NCBI RefSeq assembly: GCF_020166415.1
Contig: NZ_JAIQXV010000009.1
Coordinates: forward strand, 84,539 to 148,538
DNA from: Deinococcus multiflagellatus
Lineage (GTDB): Bacteria > Deinococcota > Deinococci > Deinococcales > Deinococcaceae
Direction: 5' to 3'
Length of the DNA: 64,000 nucleotides
The position numbers were made by a program, and so were the translations under genes. The notes below the pieces were generated by a model. It saw only the letters and a program-made list of their open reading frames with translations, ran no database searches and had not been told where the DNA came from. Of this stretch, positions 1-8,516 are shown piece after piece (the stretch's first letter is position 1; every line of letters starts with the position of its first letter).

Positions 1-1052
1 GTCGCCTGGACCTCGTTCTTGCCCTGGCCGCCACCGCCGCGCGTGCGCCACAGGCTGACCAGCACGCCGCCCGCCAGGATGCCCACGGTGACGGTCAGGC
101 TGATGGCCGGGTCCACCTTGCCGAAGAACTGGCCGTAGAAGATCTTGCCGCCAATGAACACCAGCACCAGGGCCAGGGCGGGCTTCAGGGCGCTGAAGCG
201 GTGAATCAGGGCGTCCAGGGCGAAGTACAGGGCGCGCAGGCCCAGAATGGCGAAGATGTTGCTGGTGTACACGATAAACGGGTCCTGCGTGATGGCGAAG
301 ATGGCCGGAATCGAGTCCACGGCAAACACCAGATCCGCGAATTCCACCAGCAGCAGCGCCAGCAGCAGCGGGGTGGCGTGGGTGCGCACGCGGCCCAGGG
401 CGTCGGGCAGCTTGGTCAGGAACTTCTGGCCGTCCAGCTTGGGGCTGATGGGCATCACCCGGCGCAGGGCGCGCACCACCGGGTGGCGCTCCAGGTCGGG
501 GGCTTCATCATGGCCGCCCTTGTTCAGCAGCAACTTCACACCCGTCAGCAGCAGGAAGGCGCCGAACACCCACATGATCCAGTCGAACTGCGTGACCAGC
601 GCTGCACCCAGCCCGATCATGATGCCGCGCAGGACGATGACGCCCAGAATCCCCCAGAACAGCACGCGGTGCTGCAGGTGGCGGGGAATCGCCAGCGCCG
701 CGAAAATCACGCTGATCACAAACACGTTGTCCAGGGCCAGCGCCTTTTCCACCGCAAAGCCGGTCAGGTAGGCCATGCCGCTCTGGGCGCCCAGCGTGAC
801 CCACACCCACGCCCCGAAGGCCAGCGCAATGGCGATGTAAAAGGCACTCAGCTTCAGGCTGCTGGCCACCCCGATCACCTGGGCATCGTCGCCGTGCTCG
901 GCCGCCTTGGCCGCGCGGCGGCGGCTGAGCACCCCCAGGTCAAAGGCCAGCAGGGCCACCACCAGGGTCATGAACAGCAGCCACATCCACGCAGGCTTGC
1001 CCAGCCACAGCACCGAAAACGCCGACGACAGATCCGCAAAGATCGCTTCCAC
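1..1052 (-). CDS. terC: TerC-family membrane protein, probable Mn(II) exporter (3' end outside window)
   Basis: The visible 350 residues form a polytopic membrane protein of the TerC family. Hydrophobic helices alternate with the family's acidic motifs: FDLGVLSRR near residue 35, EKALALDNVFV near 90, and EFADLVFAVDSIPAI near 230. Members of this family export Mn(II), sometimes with tellurite-resistance phenotypes. The chosen start is GTG at 1050-1052, because GGAGG lies 7 nt upstream and the first residues VEAIFADLSSAF lead straight into the first helix. A yybP-ykoY riboswitch with a terminator lies in the leader, which strongly supports a manganese role. The stop codon lies beyond the left window edge. 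Substrate is inferred from family and riboswitch. Confidence 0.9.
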   Translation of the reverse strand, partial: MEAIFADLSSAFSVLWLGKPAWMWLLFMTLVVALLAFDLGVLSRRRAAKAAEHGDDAQVIGVASSLKLSAFYIAIALAFGAWVWVTLGAQSGMAYLTGFAVEKALALDNVFVISVIFAALAIPRHLQHRVLFWGILGVIVLRGIMIGLGAALVTQFDWIMWVFGAFLLLTGVKLLLNKGGHDEAPDLERHPVVRALRRVMPISPKLDGQKFLTKLPDALGRVRTHATPLLLALLLVEFADLVFAVDSIPAIFAITQDPFIVYTSNIFAILGLRALYFALDALIHRFSALKPALALVLVFIGGKIFYGQFFGKVDPAISLTVTVGILAGGVLVSLWRTRGGGGQGKNEVQA

Positions 1053-1098
1053 AGGGAGCCTCCAGTGGACGCGGCGAAGAGGCAGGGCCGCCACCAAC

Positions 1099-1140
1099 GA
1101 AAAACGCCGGCAGGGGCGCGGCCTTCACCGCGTTCCTGCC
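1099..1140 (-). terminator. Intrinsic terminator, expression platform of the Mn riboswitch
   Basis: On the minus strand GGCAGG (1135-1140) pairs with CCTGCC (1109-1114), with an inner GCGG/CCGC pairing, and is followed by GGCG and TTTTT (1100-1104). The hairpin starts directly after the riboswitch P1 strand and ends about 47 nt before the terC start. It is therefore the likely switch: ligand binding would favour read-through into terC. Confidence 0.75.
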
Positions 1141-1247
1141 GGGTCTGGCCCTTTGTGCGCGCGACCGGGTGACCTTTGGCCACCGGACTGACGATCACGC
1201 GCTCCCTGAAGCTCAGGGCGGCGTACTCCCCCGGAATGACCCCCAGT
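1141..1247 (-). promoter_or_regulatory. yybP-ykoY (manganese) riboswitch aptamer
   Basis: Read on the minus strand, the leader has the hallmark GGGGAGTA (rc of 1224-1231), a 15-nt hairpin CCCTGAGCTTCAGGG (rc of 1204-1218), then GATCGTCAG and a second arm CCGGTG...CACCCGG closed by GCGCG/CGCGC. GGGTC and GACCC at the outer ends can form P1. This order matches the known class (GGGGAGUA, hairpin, GUCGUCA, long hairpin). The class binds Mn2+ and usually controls Mn export genes, as here. Confidence 0.85.
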
Positions 1248-1319
1248 CTGCCAACCAGGGGCGGGCGAGATTGTAAGAAGCGCACGAAGATTGCCGGGGG
1301 AACCCTCTCCCTCAGCGGC

Positions 1320-1988
<669 letters not shown>

Positions 1989-2172
1989 AGCTGCTGTGGG
2001 GTCTCCTCGGGAACGCGGCGGGCCGGACCGTTCCGTGACCGGCGGCGGACAACGGCGGACGTCCGCTGGCGGCGGCGGATGCGCAGTGCACCTGTTTCCG
2101 GGACATGGTAGGGGGCGCGCGCCCTGATTGGGGCGCAGGCACGGTTTATGGTCCCTTAACAGCCTTCTGCGG

Positions 2173-2466
2173 TCAGTCGGGCGGCCCAGGCTCGCCGGGC
2201 ACGAGCACCCGGTCCACCTGCACCCCGTAGCGCAGCAGCACGGTCTTCAGGCGCTGCGTGGCCGCCACCGCCAGCGTGCGGTCTGAAGGGGCAAACGCCA
2301 GGGTCAGGCGGCCCGGGGCGCCCCCTCGCGGCTCTTGCACCTGCAGCTGCAGCGGGCGGCGAAAAGCAGGGTCACGCAGCACGTCGCGCAGCACCCGGGT
2401 AAAGGCCAGTTCGTCCAGCCCTTCGAGCACGAAACGGATGCCCAGCGGCACCTGGGGCTCGGTCAT
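2173..2466 (-). CDS. Hypothetical protein, 97 aa
   Basis: The product is a small soluble alpha/beta-looking protein (MTEPQVPLGIRFVLEGLDELAFTR...), without signal peptide or membrane segment, and with no family I recognise. Its codon use matches the surrounding high-GC genes. A TAGGGT hexamer precedes it on the minus strand, but the closest ATG to that hexamer is out of frame, so the exact transcription start is unclear. It is divergent from the alpha/beta hydrolase at 2541. Confidence 0.6.
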   Translation of the reverse strand: MTEPQVPLGIRFVLEGLDELAFTRVLRDVLRDPAFRRPLQLQVQEPRGGAPGRLTLAFAPSDRTLAVAATQRLKTVLLRYGVQVDRVLVPGEPGPPD

Positions 2467-2527
2467 GGCGCGCGCCTCATGGCCTCACCCTAGCGCCCGC
2501 CCCCGGCACGCCCACCAGAACGCGGCC

Positions 2528-2533
2528 TACAAT
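2528..2533 (+). promoter_or_regulatory. -10 element TACAAT that fixes the start of the hydrolase gene
   Basis: TACAAT lies 7 nt before ATG 2541. An alternative in-frame ATG at 2532 overlaps this hexamer and would lie upstream of the transcription start, so it is unlikely to be used. The spacing matches about 20 other genes of the window and implies a leaderless mRNA. Confidence 0.65.
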
Positions 2534-2540
2534 GGCGCCC

Positions 2541-3506
2541 ATGACCGGCCCCGACGACCTTGCCCACGAAGGGACCCCGCCCCTGCTGTCACCCGAGGAC
2601 GGCACCCAGGGCCGCGTGTACCTTGAGCGCCTGAACGGCGCGGAGTTGCACTTTGAGGTGACCGGCGACCCGGCAGGCGACGCCCCCACGCTGGTGTTCC
2701 TGCACGGCGGCCCCGGCTACAACAGCTATTCCTTCCAGGCCCTCTTTGGAGACCGCCTGCCAGAGCCGGCCGTGTTTCTGGACCAGCGCGGCTGTGGCCG
2801 CAGCGGCCCCCTGGCCGACACCGACCAGGGCGACGAAACCCTGGACCTGGACACCCTGACGGGCGACCTAGAAGCCCTGCGCGAGTTCCTGGGGGCCCGG
2901 CAGATTGTGCCGCTGGGCCACGGCTTCGGGGCGCTGGTGGCGCTGGAATATGCCCGGCGTTACCCGGCGCGCACGGCGCGGGTGGTCGTGGTGAACCCCT
3001 GGGTGCATTTTCCCGAACTGGCCCTGACCCTGCTGCGCGAGGCCAGTGAGCGCCGGGGCGTGGCCCTGGAAGACCCCGCCGACGACCTGCGCGCCCGCAC
3101 CCCCGAAGGCCAGTACCCGGCGGTGGGCGGCGCGCGCGTGGAGGCGGCCTTTGCCCTGCTGAACGCCCGCGACCTGCTCAACGCCCTGCAGTTCAAGGAC
3201 AACGCCAGCCGCATGCACCTGGAATTCACCGACGCCGAGGGGCAACTGCTGGGCGGCGGCGAGGTGGGCGACGCCCTGGTGGCCCAGGGCCTGTGGGAGT
3301 TTGAATACCCGCCTTTTTTACAGGAGATTCGCCGCCCGGTGTTCGTGATCGCGGGCGCGCACGACCACACCAGCTACCCCGAGCAGGTGGCCTGGGTGGC
3401 CGACCTGACCGGCGGCGACGTGACCGTGCTGGACGCCGGGCACTACCCCTGGCTGGACGACGAGGACGCCTTTGCCGAGGCGCTGGACGACGCCCTGAGC
3501 CGCTAG
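2541..3506 (+). CDS. Alpha/beta-hydrolase-fold protein (proline iminopeptidase-like) lacking the Ser nucleophile
   Basis: The 321-residue protein has the fold and motifs of proline iminopeptidase-type hydrolases: oxyanion-hole HGGPG at 55-59, DQRGCGRSG near 81-89, and a C-terminal Asp (275, in GAHDHTSYP) and His (301, in LDAGHYPW) at the places of the catalytic acid and base. The nucleophile elbow, normally G-x-S-x-G, reads GHGFG (126-130), so Gly128 stands where Ser is expected. The codon is GGC, and no neighbouring frame restores Ser. The protein may thus be a non-hydrolytic binding protein or use other chemistry. The start at 2541 was chosen over 2532 because a TACAAT -10 overlaps the earlier ATG. 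Confidence 0.85.
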   Translation: MTGPDDLAHEGTPPLLSPEDGTQGRVYLERLNGAELHFEVTGDPAGDAPTLVFLHGGPGYNSYSFQALFGDRLPEPAVFLDQRGCGRSGPLADTDQGDETLDLDTLTGDLEALREFLGARQIVPLGHGFGALVALEYARRYPARTARVVVVNPWVHFPELALTLLREASERRGVALEDPADDLRARTPEGQYPAVGGARVEAAFALLNARDLLNALQFKDNASRMHLEFTDAEGQLLGGGEVGDALVAQGLWEFEYPPFLQEIRRPVFVIAGAHDHTSYPEQVAWVADLTGGDVTVLDAGHYPWLDDEDAFAEALDDALSR

Positions 3507-3576
3507 GGGCCTCAGGCGGGGTGGGCAACTTCGCAATCGGGCGCGCGCGCCGGCCCGTATACTCCGCTGTGATTGC

Positions 3577-4614
3577 ATGAAAGGGCTTATTCTCGCCGCT
3601 GGGCGCGGCAGTCGTCTTCTTCCCATCAGCGCCACACGGGCCAAACATGCCGTGCCGGTGGCCGGCGTGCCCATCGTTGCGCGGGCGGTACAGGCCCTGC
3701 GGGACGCGGGTATTCAGGACATCGGCATTGTCACCAGTCCGTCCTCAGAGACAGACCTGCGCGACGCCACGCAGGACAGCGGGCACCTGACGTTTATCCG
3801 CCAGAGCGAGGCCCTGGGCACCGGGCACGCTGTGCTGGCCGCCCACGCCTTTTTAGAGCATCAGCCCACGCTGCTGTACCTGGGCGACAACCTGTTTCAG
3901 GACAACCTCAGCCCCCTGGTCGCGGCCCTGCGGGGCGCCGAGGCGGCCCTGGGGGTCAAGGCGGTGCCCAACCCCCAGGCCTACGGGGTGGCGGTGGTGC
4001 AGCACGGGCGGCTGCAGCGGCTGGTGGAAAAACCGCGCAAGCCCGAGAGCAACCTGGCGGCCTGTGGGGTCTTTGCCTTTCAGCCCCACTTGCTGGAGCA
4101 TGTGGCCGAACTGGCCCCCAGTGACCGGGGCGAGATTGAATTTCCGCAGGCCCTGACCCGGCTGATGGCAGCGGGCGGCACGGTGCGCGCCGTGGAATTC
4201 AGCGGCTTCTGGTCCGACGCCGGCACCCCCGACGACCTGCTGGCGGCCAACACCCACTTTCTGGCGCAGCAGCGTCCGCGCGTGGAGGGCCGCGCCGAGC
4301 GCAGCGTGATCACCGGCAACGTGGTCATTGAGGCCGGCGCGCTGGTCGAAGACAGCGTGATCACCGGCCCGGTGTGGATTGGCCCGCACGCGCTGGTGCG
4401 CGGCGCTACCCTGGGGCCTTTCGTGAGCATCGGCGCGCACGCCCGGGTGGACACGGCGCGGCTGCACGGCGCCCTGGTGGATGAATTCGCCCGCATTCTG
4501 CACCCCAGCCGCCCGCTGAGCCGGGTGCTGATTGGCCGCCACGCCCTGGTGTCGGCGCCCAGCGAATCGGGCCTGCAGCTGGTGATGGGTGACCGCAGCG
4601 TGGTGCGGATCTAA
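3577..4614 (+). CDS. Sugar-1-phosphate nucleotidyltransferase with C-terminal left-handed beta-helix
   Basis: This 345-residue protein is of the long glucose-1-phosphate thymidylyltransferase type. The N-terminal Rossmann-like domain (1-235) starts with MKGLILAAGRGSRLLP, has GTGHAV near 81 and LGDNLF near 101 for nucleotide and metal binding, VEKPRKPESN near 150, and FWSDAGTPDDLL near 210. The remainder carries hexapeptide-like repeats (VITGNVVIEAGALVEDSVITGPVWIGPHA) forming a left-handed beta-helix. Likely role: making an NDP-sugar for surface polysaccharide. No rhamnose-pathway genes are adjacent, so the exact sugar and nucleotide are unknown. TATACT (3558-3563) is a clear -10, giving a leader of about 6 nt. 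Confidence 0.88.
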   Translation: MKGLILAAGRGSRLLPISATRAKHAVPVAGVPIVARAVQALRDAGIQDIGIVTSPSSETDLRDATQDSGHLTFIRQSEALGTGHAVLAAHAFLEHQPTLLYLGDNLFQDNLSPLVAALRGAEAALGVKAVPNPQAYGVAVVQHGRLQRLVEKPRKPESNLAACGVFAFQPHLLEHVAELAPSDRGEIEFPQALTRLMAAGGTVRAVEFSGFWSDAGTPDDLLAANTHFLAQQRPRVEGRAERSVITGNVVIEAGALVEDSVITGPVWIGPHALVRGATLGPFVSIGAHARVDTARLHGALVDEFARILHPSRPLSRVLIGRHALVSAPSESGLQLVMGDRSVVRI

Positions 4615-4672
4615 AGGTCAGGCGCAGCTCGTCCACACTTGCCACGGCGCCGCGCGCCGTAGAGTGCGGGGT

Positions 4673-4861
4673 ATGACACAGTCCAGGGACAGCGCCAGCA
4701 GCGGCGAGGGGCGGCCCGAGGGCGCCCGCAGTGAGGTGCTGATCAGCGGCGTGGACACTGGCCCGCCCGAACAGGAGCGCGCCAACCTGTCGCCCACCGA
4801 GGACCAGGCGCGCTTTCAGCCGGCCCACCCGGCCCACGAACCCACCGACGAGGACGGCTAA
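4673..4861 (+). CDS. Small hydrophilic hypothetical protein, 62 aa
   Basis: A short, polar, Pro/Glu/Asp-rich protein with no motif I recognise, probably disordered. The start is supported by TAGAGT (4660-4665) lying 7 nt before the ATG, the same leaderless arrangement seen at many genes here. Reading in this frame is open upstream to a GTG at 4589, but that would begin inside the preceding gene. Confidence 0.6.
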   Translation: MTQSRDSASSGEGRPEGARSEVLISGVDTGPPEQERANLSPTEDQARFQPAHPAHEPTDEDG

Positions 4862-4959
4862 AGCCAGCCAGCTGTGCCCATACGCTAAACTGCCCTCTGC
4901 ACGCGCCCCCGATGGTCTTTTCGAGCGGGCGCAGTTTTCACGCAAGGAGAGTTTTCAGC

Positions 4960-5688
4960 ATGGCCGGTCACAGCAAATGGTCTCAGATCAAGCGCAAGAA
5001 GGGTGCCAACGACAGCAAACGCAGCGCGATGTACTCCAAGCACATCCGCGCCATTCAGGCCGCCGTCCGCTCGGGCGGCAGCGGCGACCCCGCCGGCAAC
5101 CTCAGCCTGAAAAATGCCATTGCCGCCGCCAAAAGCGCCACCGTTCCGGTGGACAACATTGAAAACGCCATCAAGCGCGCGGTGGGTGCGGGCGAGGGCG
5201 CGGCCGACTACAAGGACGTGACCTACGAGGGCTACGGCCCCGGGGGCACAGCCATCTTCATTGAGACGCTGACCGACAACGTGAACCGCACGGTGGCCGA
5301 CATCCGCGCGGTGTTCAACAAGCGCGGCGGTTCTCTGGGCACCAACGGCAGTGTGGCGTGGCAGTTCGAGAAAAAGGGCGTGCTGCTGCTGAAAGACACC
5401 AGCGAGCAGGCTCAGGAAACCGCCATTGAGCACGGCGCCGAGGATATTCAGGAGTCCGAGGACGGCCTGGAAATCAGCACGGGCCCCAACGACCTGTACG
5501 CCGTGCAGGACGCCCTGGCCGCCGCCGGCTTCACGGTCGAAAGCGCCGAGGTGGCCATGCTCCCCAGCAACACCGTGGCCGTCAGCGGCGACGACGCCAA
5601 AAAACTTCTGACCCTGATTGACGCCTTAGAAGACCTCGACGACGTGCAGAACGTGTACTCGAACGCGGAGTTCCCGGAAGAAGAGTAG
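4960..5688 (+). CDS. yebC: YebC/PmpR-family DNA-binding regulator (TACO1-like)
   Basis: The 242-residue protein begins [21 protein letters not shown], the universal YebC signature, and continues with [24 protein letters not shown] and [23 protein letters not shown]. Family members act as transcriptional regulators or as translation factors that relieve ribosome stalling, related to mitochondrial TACO1. The start is fixed by the conserved N-terminus and by AAGGAGAG 9 nt upstream. Two in-frame upstream codons at 4912 and beyond give a non-conserved extension and were rejected. The gene is convergent with the amidohydrolase gene, separated by a heptamer-repeat hairpin. Confidence 0.95.
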   Translation: MAGHSKWSQIKRKKGANDSKRSAMYSKHIRAIQAAVRSGGSGDPAGNLSLKNAIAAAKSATVPVDNIENAIKRAVGAGEGAADYKDVTYEGYGPGGTAIFIETLTDNVNRTVADIRAVFNKRGGSLGTNGSVAWQFEKKGVLLLKDTSEQAQETAIEHGAEDIQESEDGLEISTGPNDLYAVQDALAAAGFTVESAEVAMLPSNTVAVSGDDAKKLLTLIDALEDLDDVQNVYSNAEFPEEE

Positions 5689-5697
5689 AGGGTGAAC

Positions 5698-5757
5698 GGT
5701 TGATGGTTGATGGAGCACTGCTTTTTCCATCAACCATCAACCCTTTGCCATCAACCT
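5698..5757. repeat. Inverted heptamer repeat between convergent genes (GGTTGAT / CCATCAA)
   Basis: Two GGTTGAT units plus GGA (5698-5714) form a perfect 17-bp inverted repeat with 5726-5742, loop 11 nt. On the right, heptamer phase continues: CCATCAA (5728), CCATCAA (5735), CCCTTTG (5742 region), CCATCAA (5749). It likely acts as a bidirectional terminator for yebC and the amidohydrolase gene. Confidence 0.8.
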
Positions 5758-7277
5758 CAAAGCACCAGGGCCTGCGCCGTTCCCCCCAAACGGTCCCACA
5801 GGGTAAAGGCGGCGCGGGCGCCGGGGCGGATCACGCCCTCGTCGGTCCAGCCGGCGGCCAGGGCGGGGCCGTGGGTGTGGGCGCGCAGCACGTCCAGCTC
5901 CGTGAGGGCCTGCTCTGGGGCGAGGCGCTCGCCCCCGTCGTCCACGCGGGTGAGGGCGGCGGCGAAGTTGGCGCGGTAGTCCGGCGGGGCCACCGGGGCG
6001 TCGCTGCCAAAGGCCAGCACGGCGCCGGCGTCCTGCAGCGCCTTGAAGGCGTAGCTCTGGGCCTGCAGGTGCGGCAGCAGCGTGCGGATCATGGGGCCGT
6101 CGGCCTGCAGGTGAATGGGCTGAACGCTGGCGGTCAGGCCCTGAAAGCGGGGGATGTCCTGGGGGCGCAGATGCTGGGCATGTTCAACGCGCAGGCGCAC
6201 GCCCCGCTGCCGGGCGAGCCCCCGCAGGTCGTCGTAGGCGTTCAGGACTTCGGTGTTGGCGCGGTCGCCAATGGCGTGGGTGACCGGGGTCAGGCCCAGG
6301 TGCAGCGCCTCGCGGCCCCGTTCGCGGATCAACTCCGGCGGGTCCAGCGGAATGCCGGTGCCCGAGCCGTCGGCAAAGCCTGGGGCGTGCAGCCACGCGG
6401 TGCGGCTGCCCAGGGCACCGTCGGCAAAGAACTTCACGCCGCCCCACTGAAACAGCCCGCCCGGCGTGCGGCGCAGGCCCAGCCCCCGCGCCAGTTCCAG
6501 GCGGTCATGCGGCAGGCAGGCCCACACCCGCAGGGGCAACTCGCCGGCGTCGGCCAGGGCCTGCAGGGCGCGCGGCGCTTCGGGGGCTTCAAAGGCCATG
6601 GTGTGTGCGCTGACATACCCCCGCGCGGCCAGGTCCTGGGCCCCAGCGCGGGCGGCGGCCAGATACTGCGCCTCGCTGGGCGGCGGGATCACGGCCTCCA
6701 CCAGCCCCGAGGCGTGCTCCAGCAGGCAGCCCAGGGGCCGCACAATCTTGCCGCCCTCGGGGTCCGGCGTGTCCTCGTGGATGCCCGCCGCCCGCAGCGC
6801 CGCCGAGTTCGCCCAGGCCATGTGCAGGTCGCGCGAGTACAGCAGCACCGGGTGGTGTGGGCTCACCTCGTCCAGCAGGGCCGCTGAAGGGTAGTCGCCC
6901 AGGCCCAGTTCGGACAGCAGAAAGCCCCCACCGCGAATCCACTCTCCCTGGGGCGTGTTCAGCACGCGCTGGCCCACCTTCGCCTGCACCTCGGCCACGC
7001 CCCGCGCGCCGTGCAGGTTCAGCTGCCCCAGGGAAAAGCCGTAGGCCACCAGATGAATGTGCGCCTCCGAGAGCCCCGGGGTCAGCAGCAGGTCGCGGTG
7101 GTCGCGCACCTCGGCGCGGGGGGCCAGGGCGCGCAGGTGCTCGCGCGTGCCCACCGCCAGCACGCGGCCGGCGCCCACCAGCACCGCGTCGGCGTTCGGG
7201 TGCTGGGGGTCCAGGGTCAGGGCACGGGCCTGCAGCAGGGTCAGCGGCGCGGGGGCCGCCGGGGTGGGCTGGGTCAT
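5757..7277 (-). CDS. YtcJ-like metal-dependent amidohydrolase
   Basis: The 506-residue protein belongs to the amidohydrolase_3 (YtcJ/LAF3) family. It shows the metal-binding HxH in [13 protein letters not shown] (about 73-75), the conserved [15 protein letters not shown] block, HAIGDRAN (His), RVEHAQH (His) and FGSDAPV (Asp), in the family's usual order. Such enzymes hydrolyse amide, formamide or related bonds of small metabolites; the substrate cannot be told from sequence. There is no signal peptide, so it should be cytoplasmic. Length is normal for the family. It is transcribed toward yebC and divergent from the response regulator at 7370. Confidence 0.9.
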   Translation of the reverse strand: MTQPTPAAPAPLTLLQARALTLDPQHPNADAVLVGAGRVLAVGTREHLRALAPRAEVRDHRDLLLTPGLSEAHIHLVAYGFSLGQLNLHGARGVAEVQAKVGQRVLNTPQGEWIRGGGFLLSELGLGDYPSAALLDEVSPHHPVLLYSRDLHMAWANSAALRAAGIHEDTPDPEGGKIVRPLGCLLEHASGLVEAVIPPPSEAQYLAAARAGAQDLAARGYVSAHTMAFEAPEAPRALQALADAGELPLRVWACLPHDRLELARGLGLRRTPGGLFQWGGVKFFADGALGSRTAWLHAPGFADGSGTGIPLDPPELIRERGREALHLGLTPVTHAIGDRANTEVLNAYDDLRGLARQRGVRLRVEHAQHLRPQDIPRFQGLTASVQPIHLQADGPMIRTLLPHLQAQSYAFKALQDAGAVLAFGSDAPVAPPDYRANFAAALTRVDDGGERLAPEQALTELDVLRAHTHGPALAAGWTDEGVIRPGARAAFTLWDRLGGTAQALVL

Positions 7278-7369
7278 GGGCGGCAGCGTAGTGCATTGGG
7301 CGGGTCGGGTGTTGGGCTGGCCTTTATTTCTGGCGCCAGGGCCGCCCGGTTTCGTAATACACTCACGCC

Positions 7370-8404
7370 ATGCCCCGCATCCTCGTGGTGGATGACGACG
7401 CCGCCATCCTCAAGCTTGTCAGCGTGATTCTGTCCCGCGCCGGGCACGAGGTGCGCACCAGCACCCACCCGGTCGAGGCCCTGGACCTGCTGAAGGTCTT
7501 TACCCCCGATCTGGTCATCAGCGACGTGGTGATGCCGTATATGACCGGCCTGGAATTTCTGGAAAAGGTGCGGGCCCACGAGCAGCTGTCCGCCATTCCG
7601 TTCATGCTGCTTTCCAGCCACGCCGAACGCGGCGACGTGCGGCGCGGCATGAACCTGGGCGCCGACGACTACCTGCCCAAGCCCTTTACCCCCCAGGACC
7701 TGACCACCGCCATTGACGCCCGCCTGAGGCGCGCGGGCCTGACCCTGCAGGGCGAAAGCGGCATGCAGGCCAAGGGCCTGGGCACCGCGCAGGTGGTGTG
7801 GAAGGGCAGCGCGGTGTCGTGGGTGAGCCGCAAGGCGCTGGAGCTGTTCTTTTATCTGCTGGAACACAAGGAAGTCACCAGCTGGGAAGCCGCCGAGGCC
7901 CTGTGGCCCGAGAAGGACGAGGCCCGCGCCAGCAGCCTGTTTCACACCACCCTGCACCGCTTGCGCCGCAGCCTGAGCAACGAGGCGGTGGTGAGCGCCA
8001 ACCGCCGCTACGCCCTGAACGCCGACCTGAACCCCGAATACGACGTGCAGCGCTTTGAACTGCTGGCCGCCCAGGCCGAACAGGGCAGCCTGGGGCTGGA
8101 AGAACTGCGCGAACTGGTCACCCAGTACGGCCAGTTTCTGCCCGGCACCGACAGCCCCTGGGCCGACGACGTGCGCGCCCGCCTGGAGCAAAAGCAGCTG
8201 AGCCTGCTGGGCATTGCCGCCCGCGCCGCCACCCTGGCCGGACGCGACCGCGACGCAGCGCAGTTTCACCAGCGGGCTCTGGCCATTGACCCCATGAGCG
8301 AGAGTGACTGGCAGGGCCTGGCCCGCGCGCTGGACACCATTGGCGATCCCCGGGCGCGGCTGGCTGCCCAGCGGGAAGCGTGGTGGGCGGTGGATCTGGA
8401 TTAA
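7370..8404 (+). CDS. Response regulator with BTAD-like transcriptional output region
   Basis: The 344-residue protein has a receiver domain (1-120: [10 protein letters not shown], Asp in [25 protein letters not shown]). It is followed by a winged-helix-like segment (about 145-225, [32 protein letters not shown]...[13 protein letters not shown]) and a C-terminal TPR-like bacterial transcriptional activation region (about 245-344). This layout is that of SARP/BTAD-type regulators joined to a receiver. No kinase gene is adjacent. TACACT (7358-7363) sits 6 nt before ATG, so the mRNA is probably leaderless. Confidence 0.88.
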   Translation: MPRILVVDDDAAILKLVSVILSRAGHEVRTSTHPVEALDLLKVFTPDLVISDVVMPYMTGLEFLEKVRAHEQLSAIPFMLLSSHAERGDVRRGMNLGADDYLPKPFTPQDLTTAIDARLRRAGLTLQGESGMQAKGLGTAQVVWKGSAVSWVSRKALELFFYLLEHKEVTSWEAAEALWPEKDEARASSLFHTTLHRLRRSLSNEAVVSANRRYALNADLNPEYDVQRFELLAAQAEQGSLGLEELRELVTQYGQFLPGTDSPWADDVRARLEQKQLSLLGIAARAATLAGRDRDAAQFHQRALAIDPMSESDWQGLARALDTIGDPRARLAAQREAWWAVDLD

Positions 8405-8516
8405 GGAACAAGGGGGGGCCGCCGGCACACAGGTGCAGCGGCCCCTGCCTCATTTGCGGCGCGCGGGGTCAGGCCTCTTGGGTACCCTGAATGCACAACC
8501 GGTCAGGAGGTTCCCC

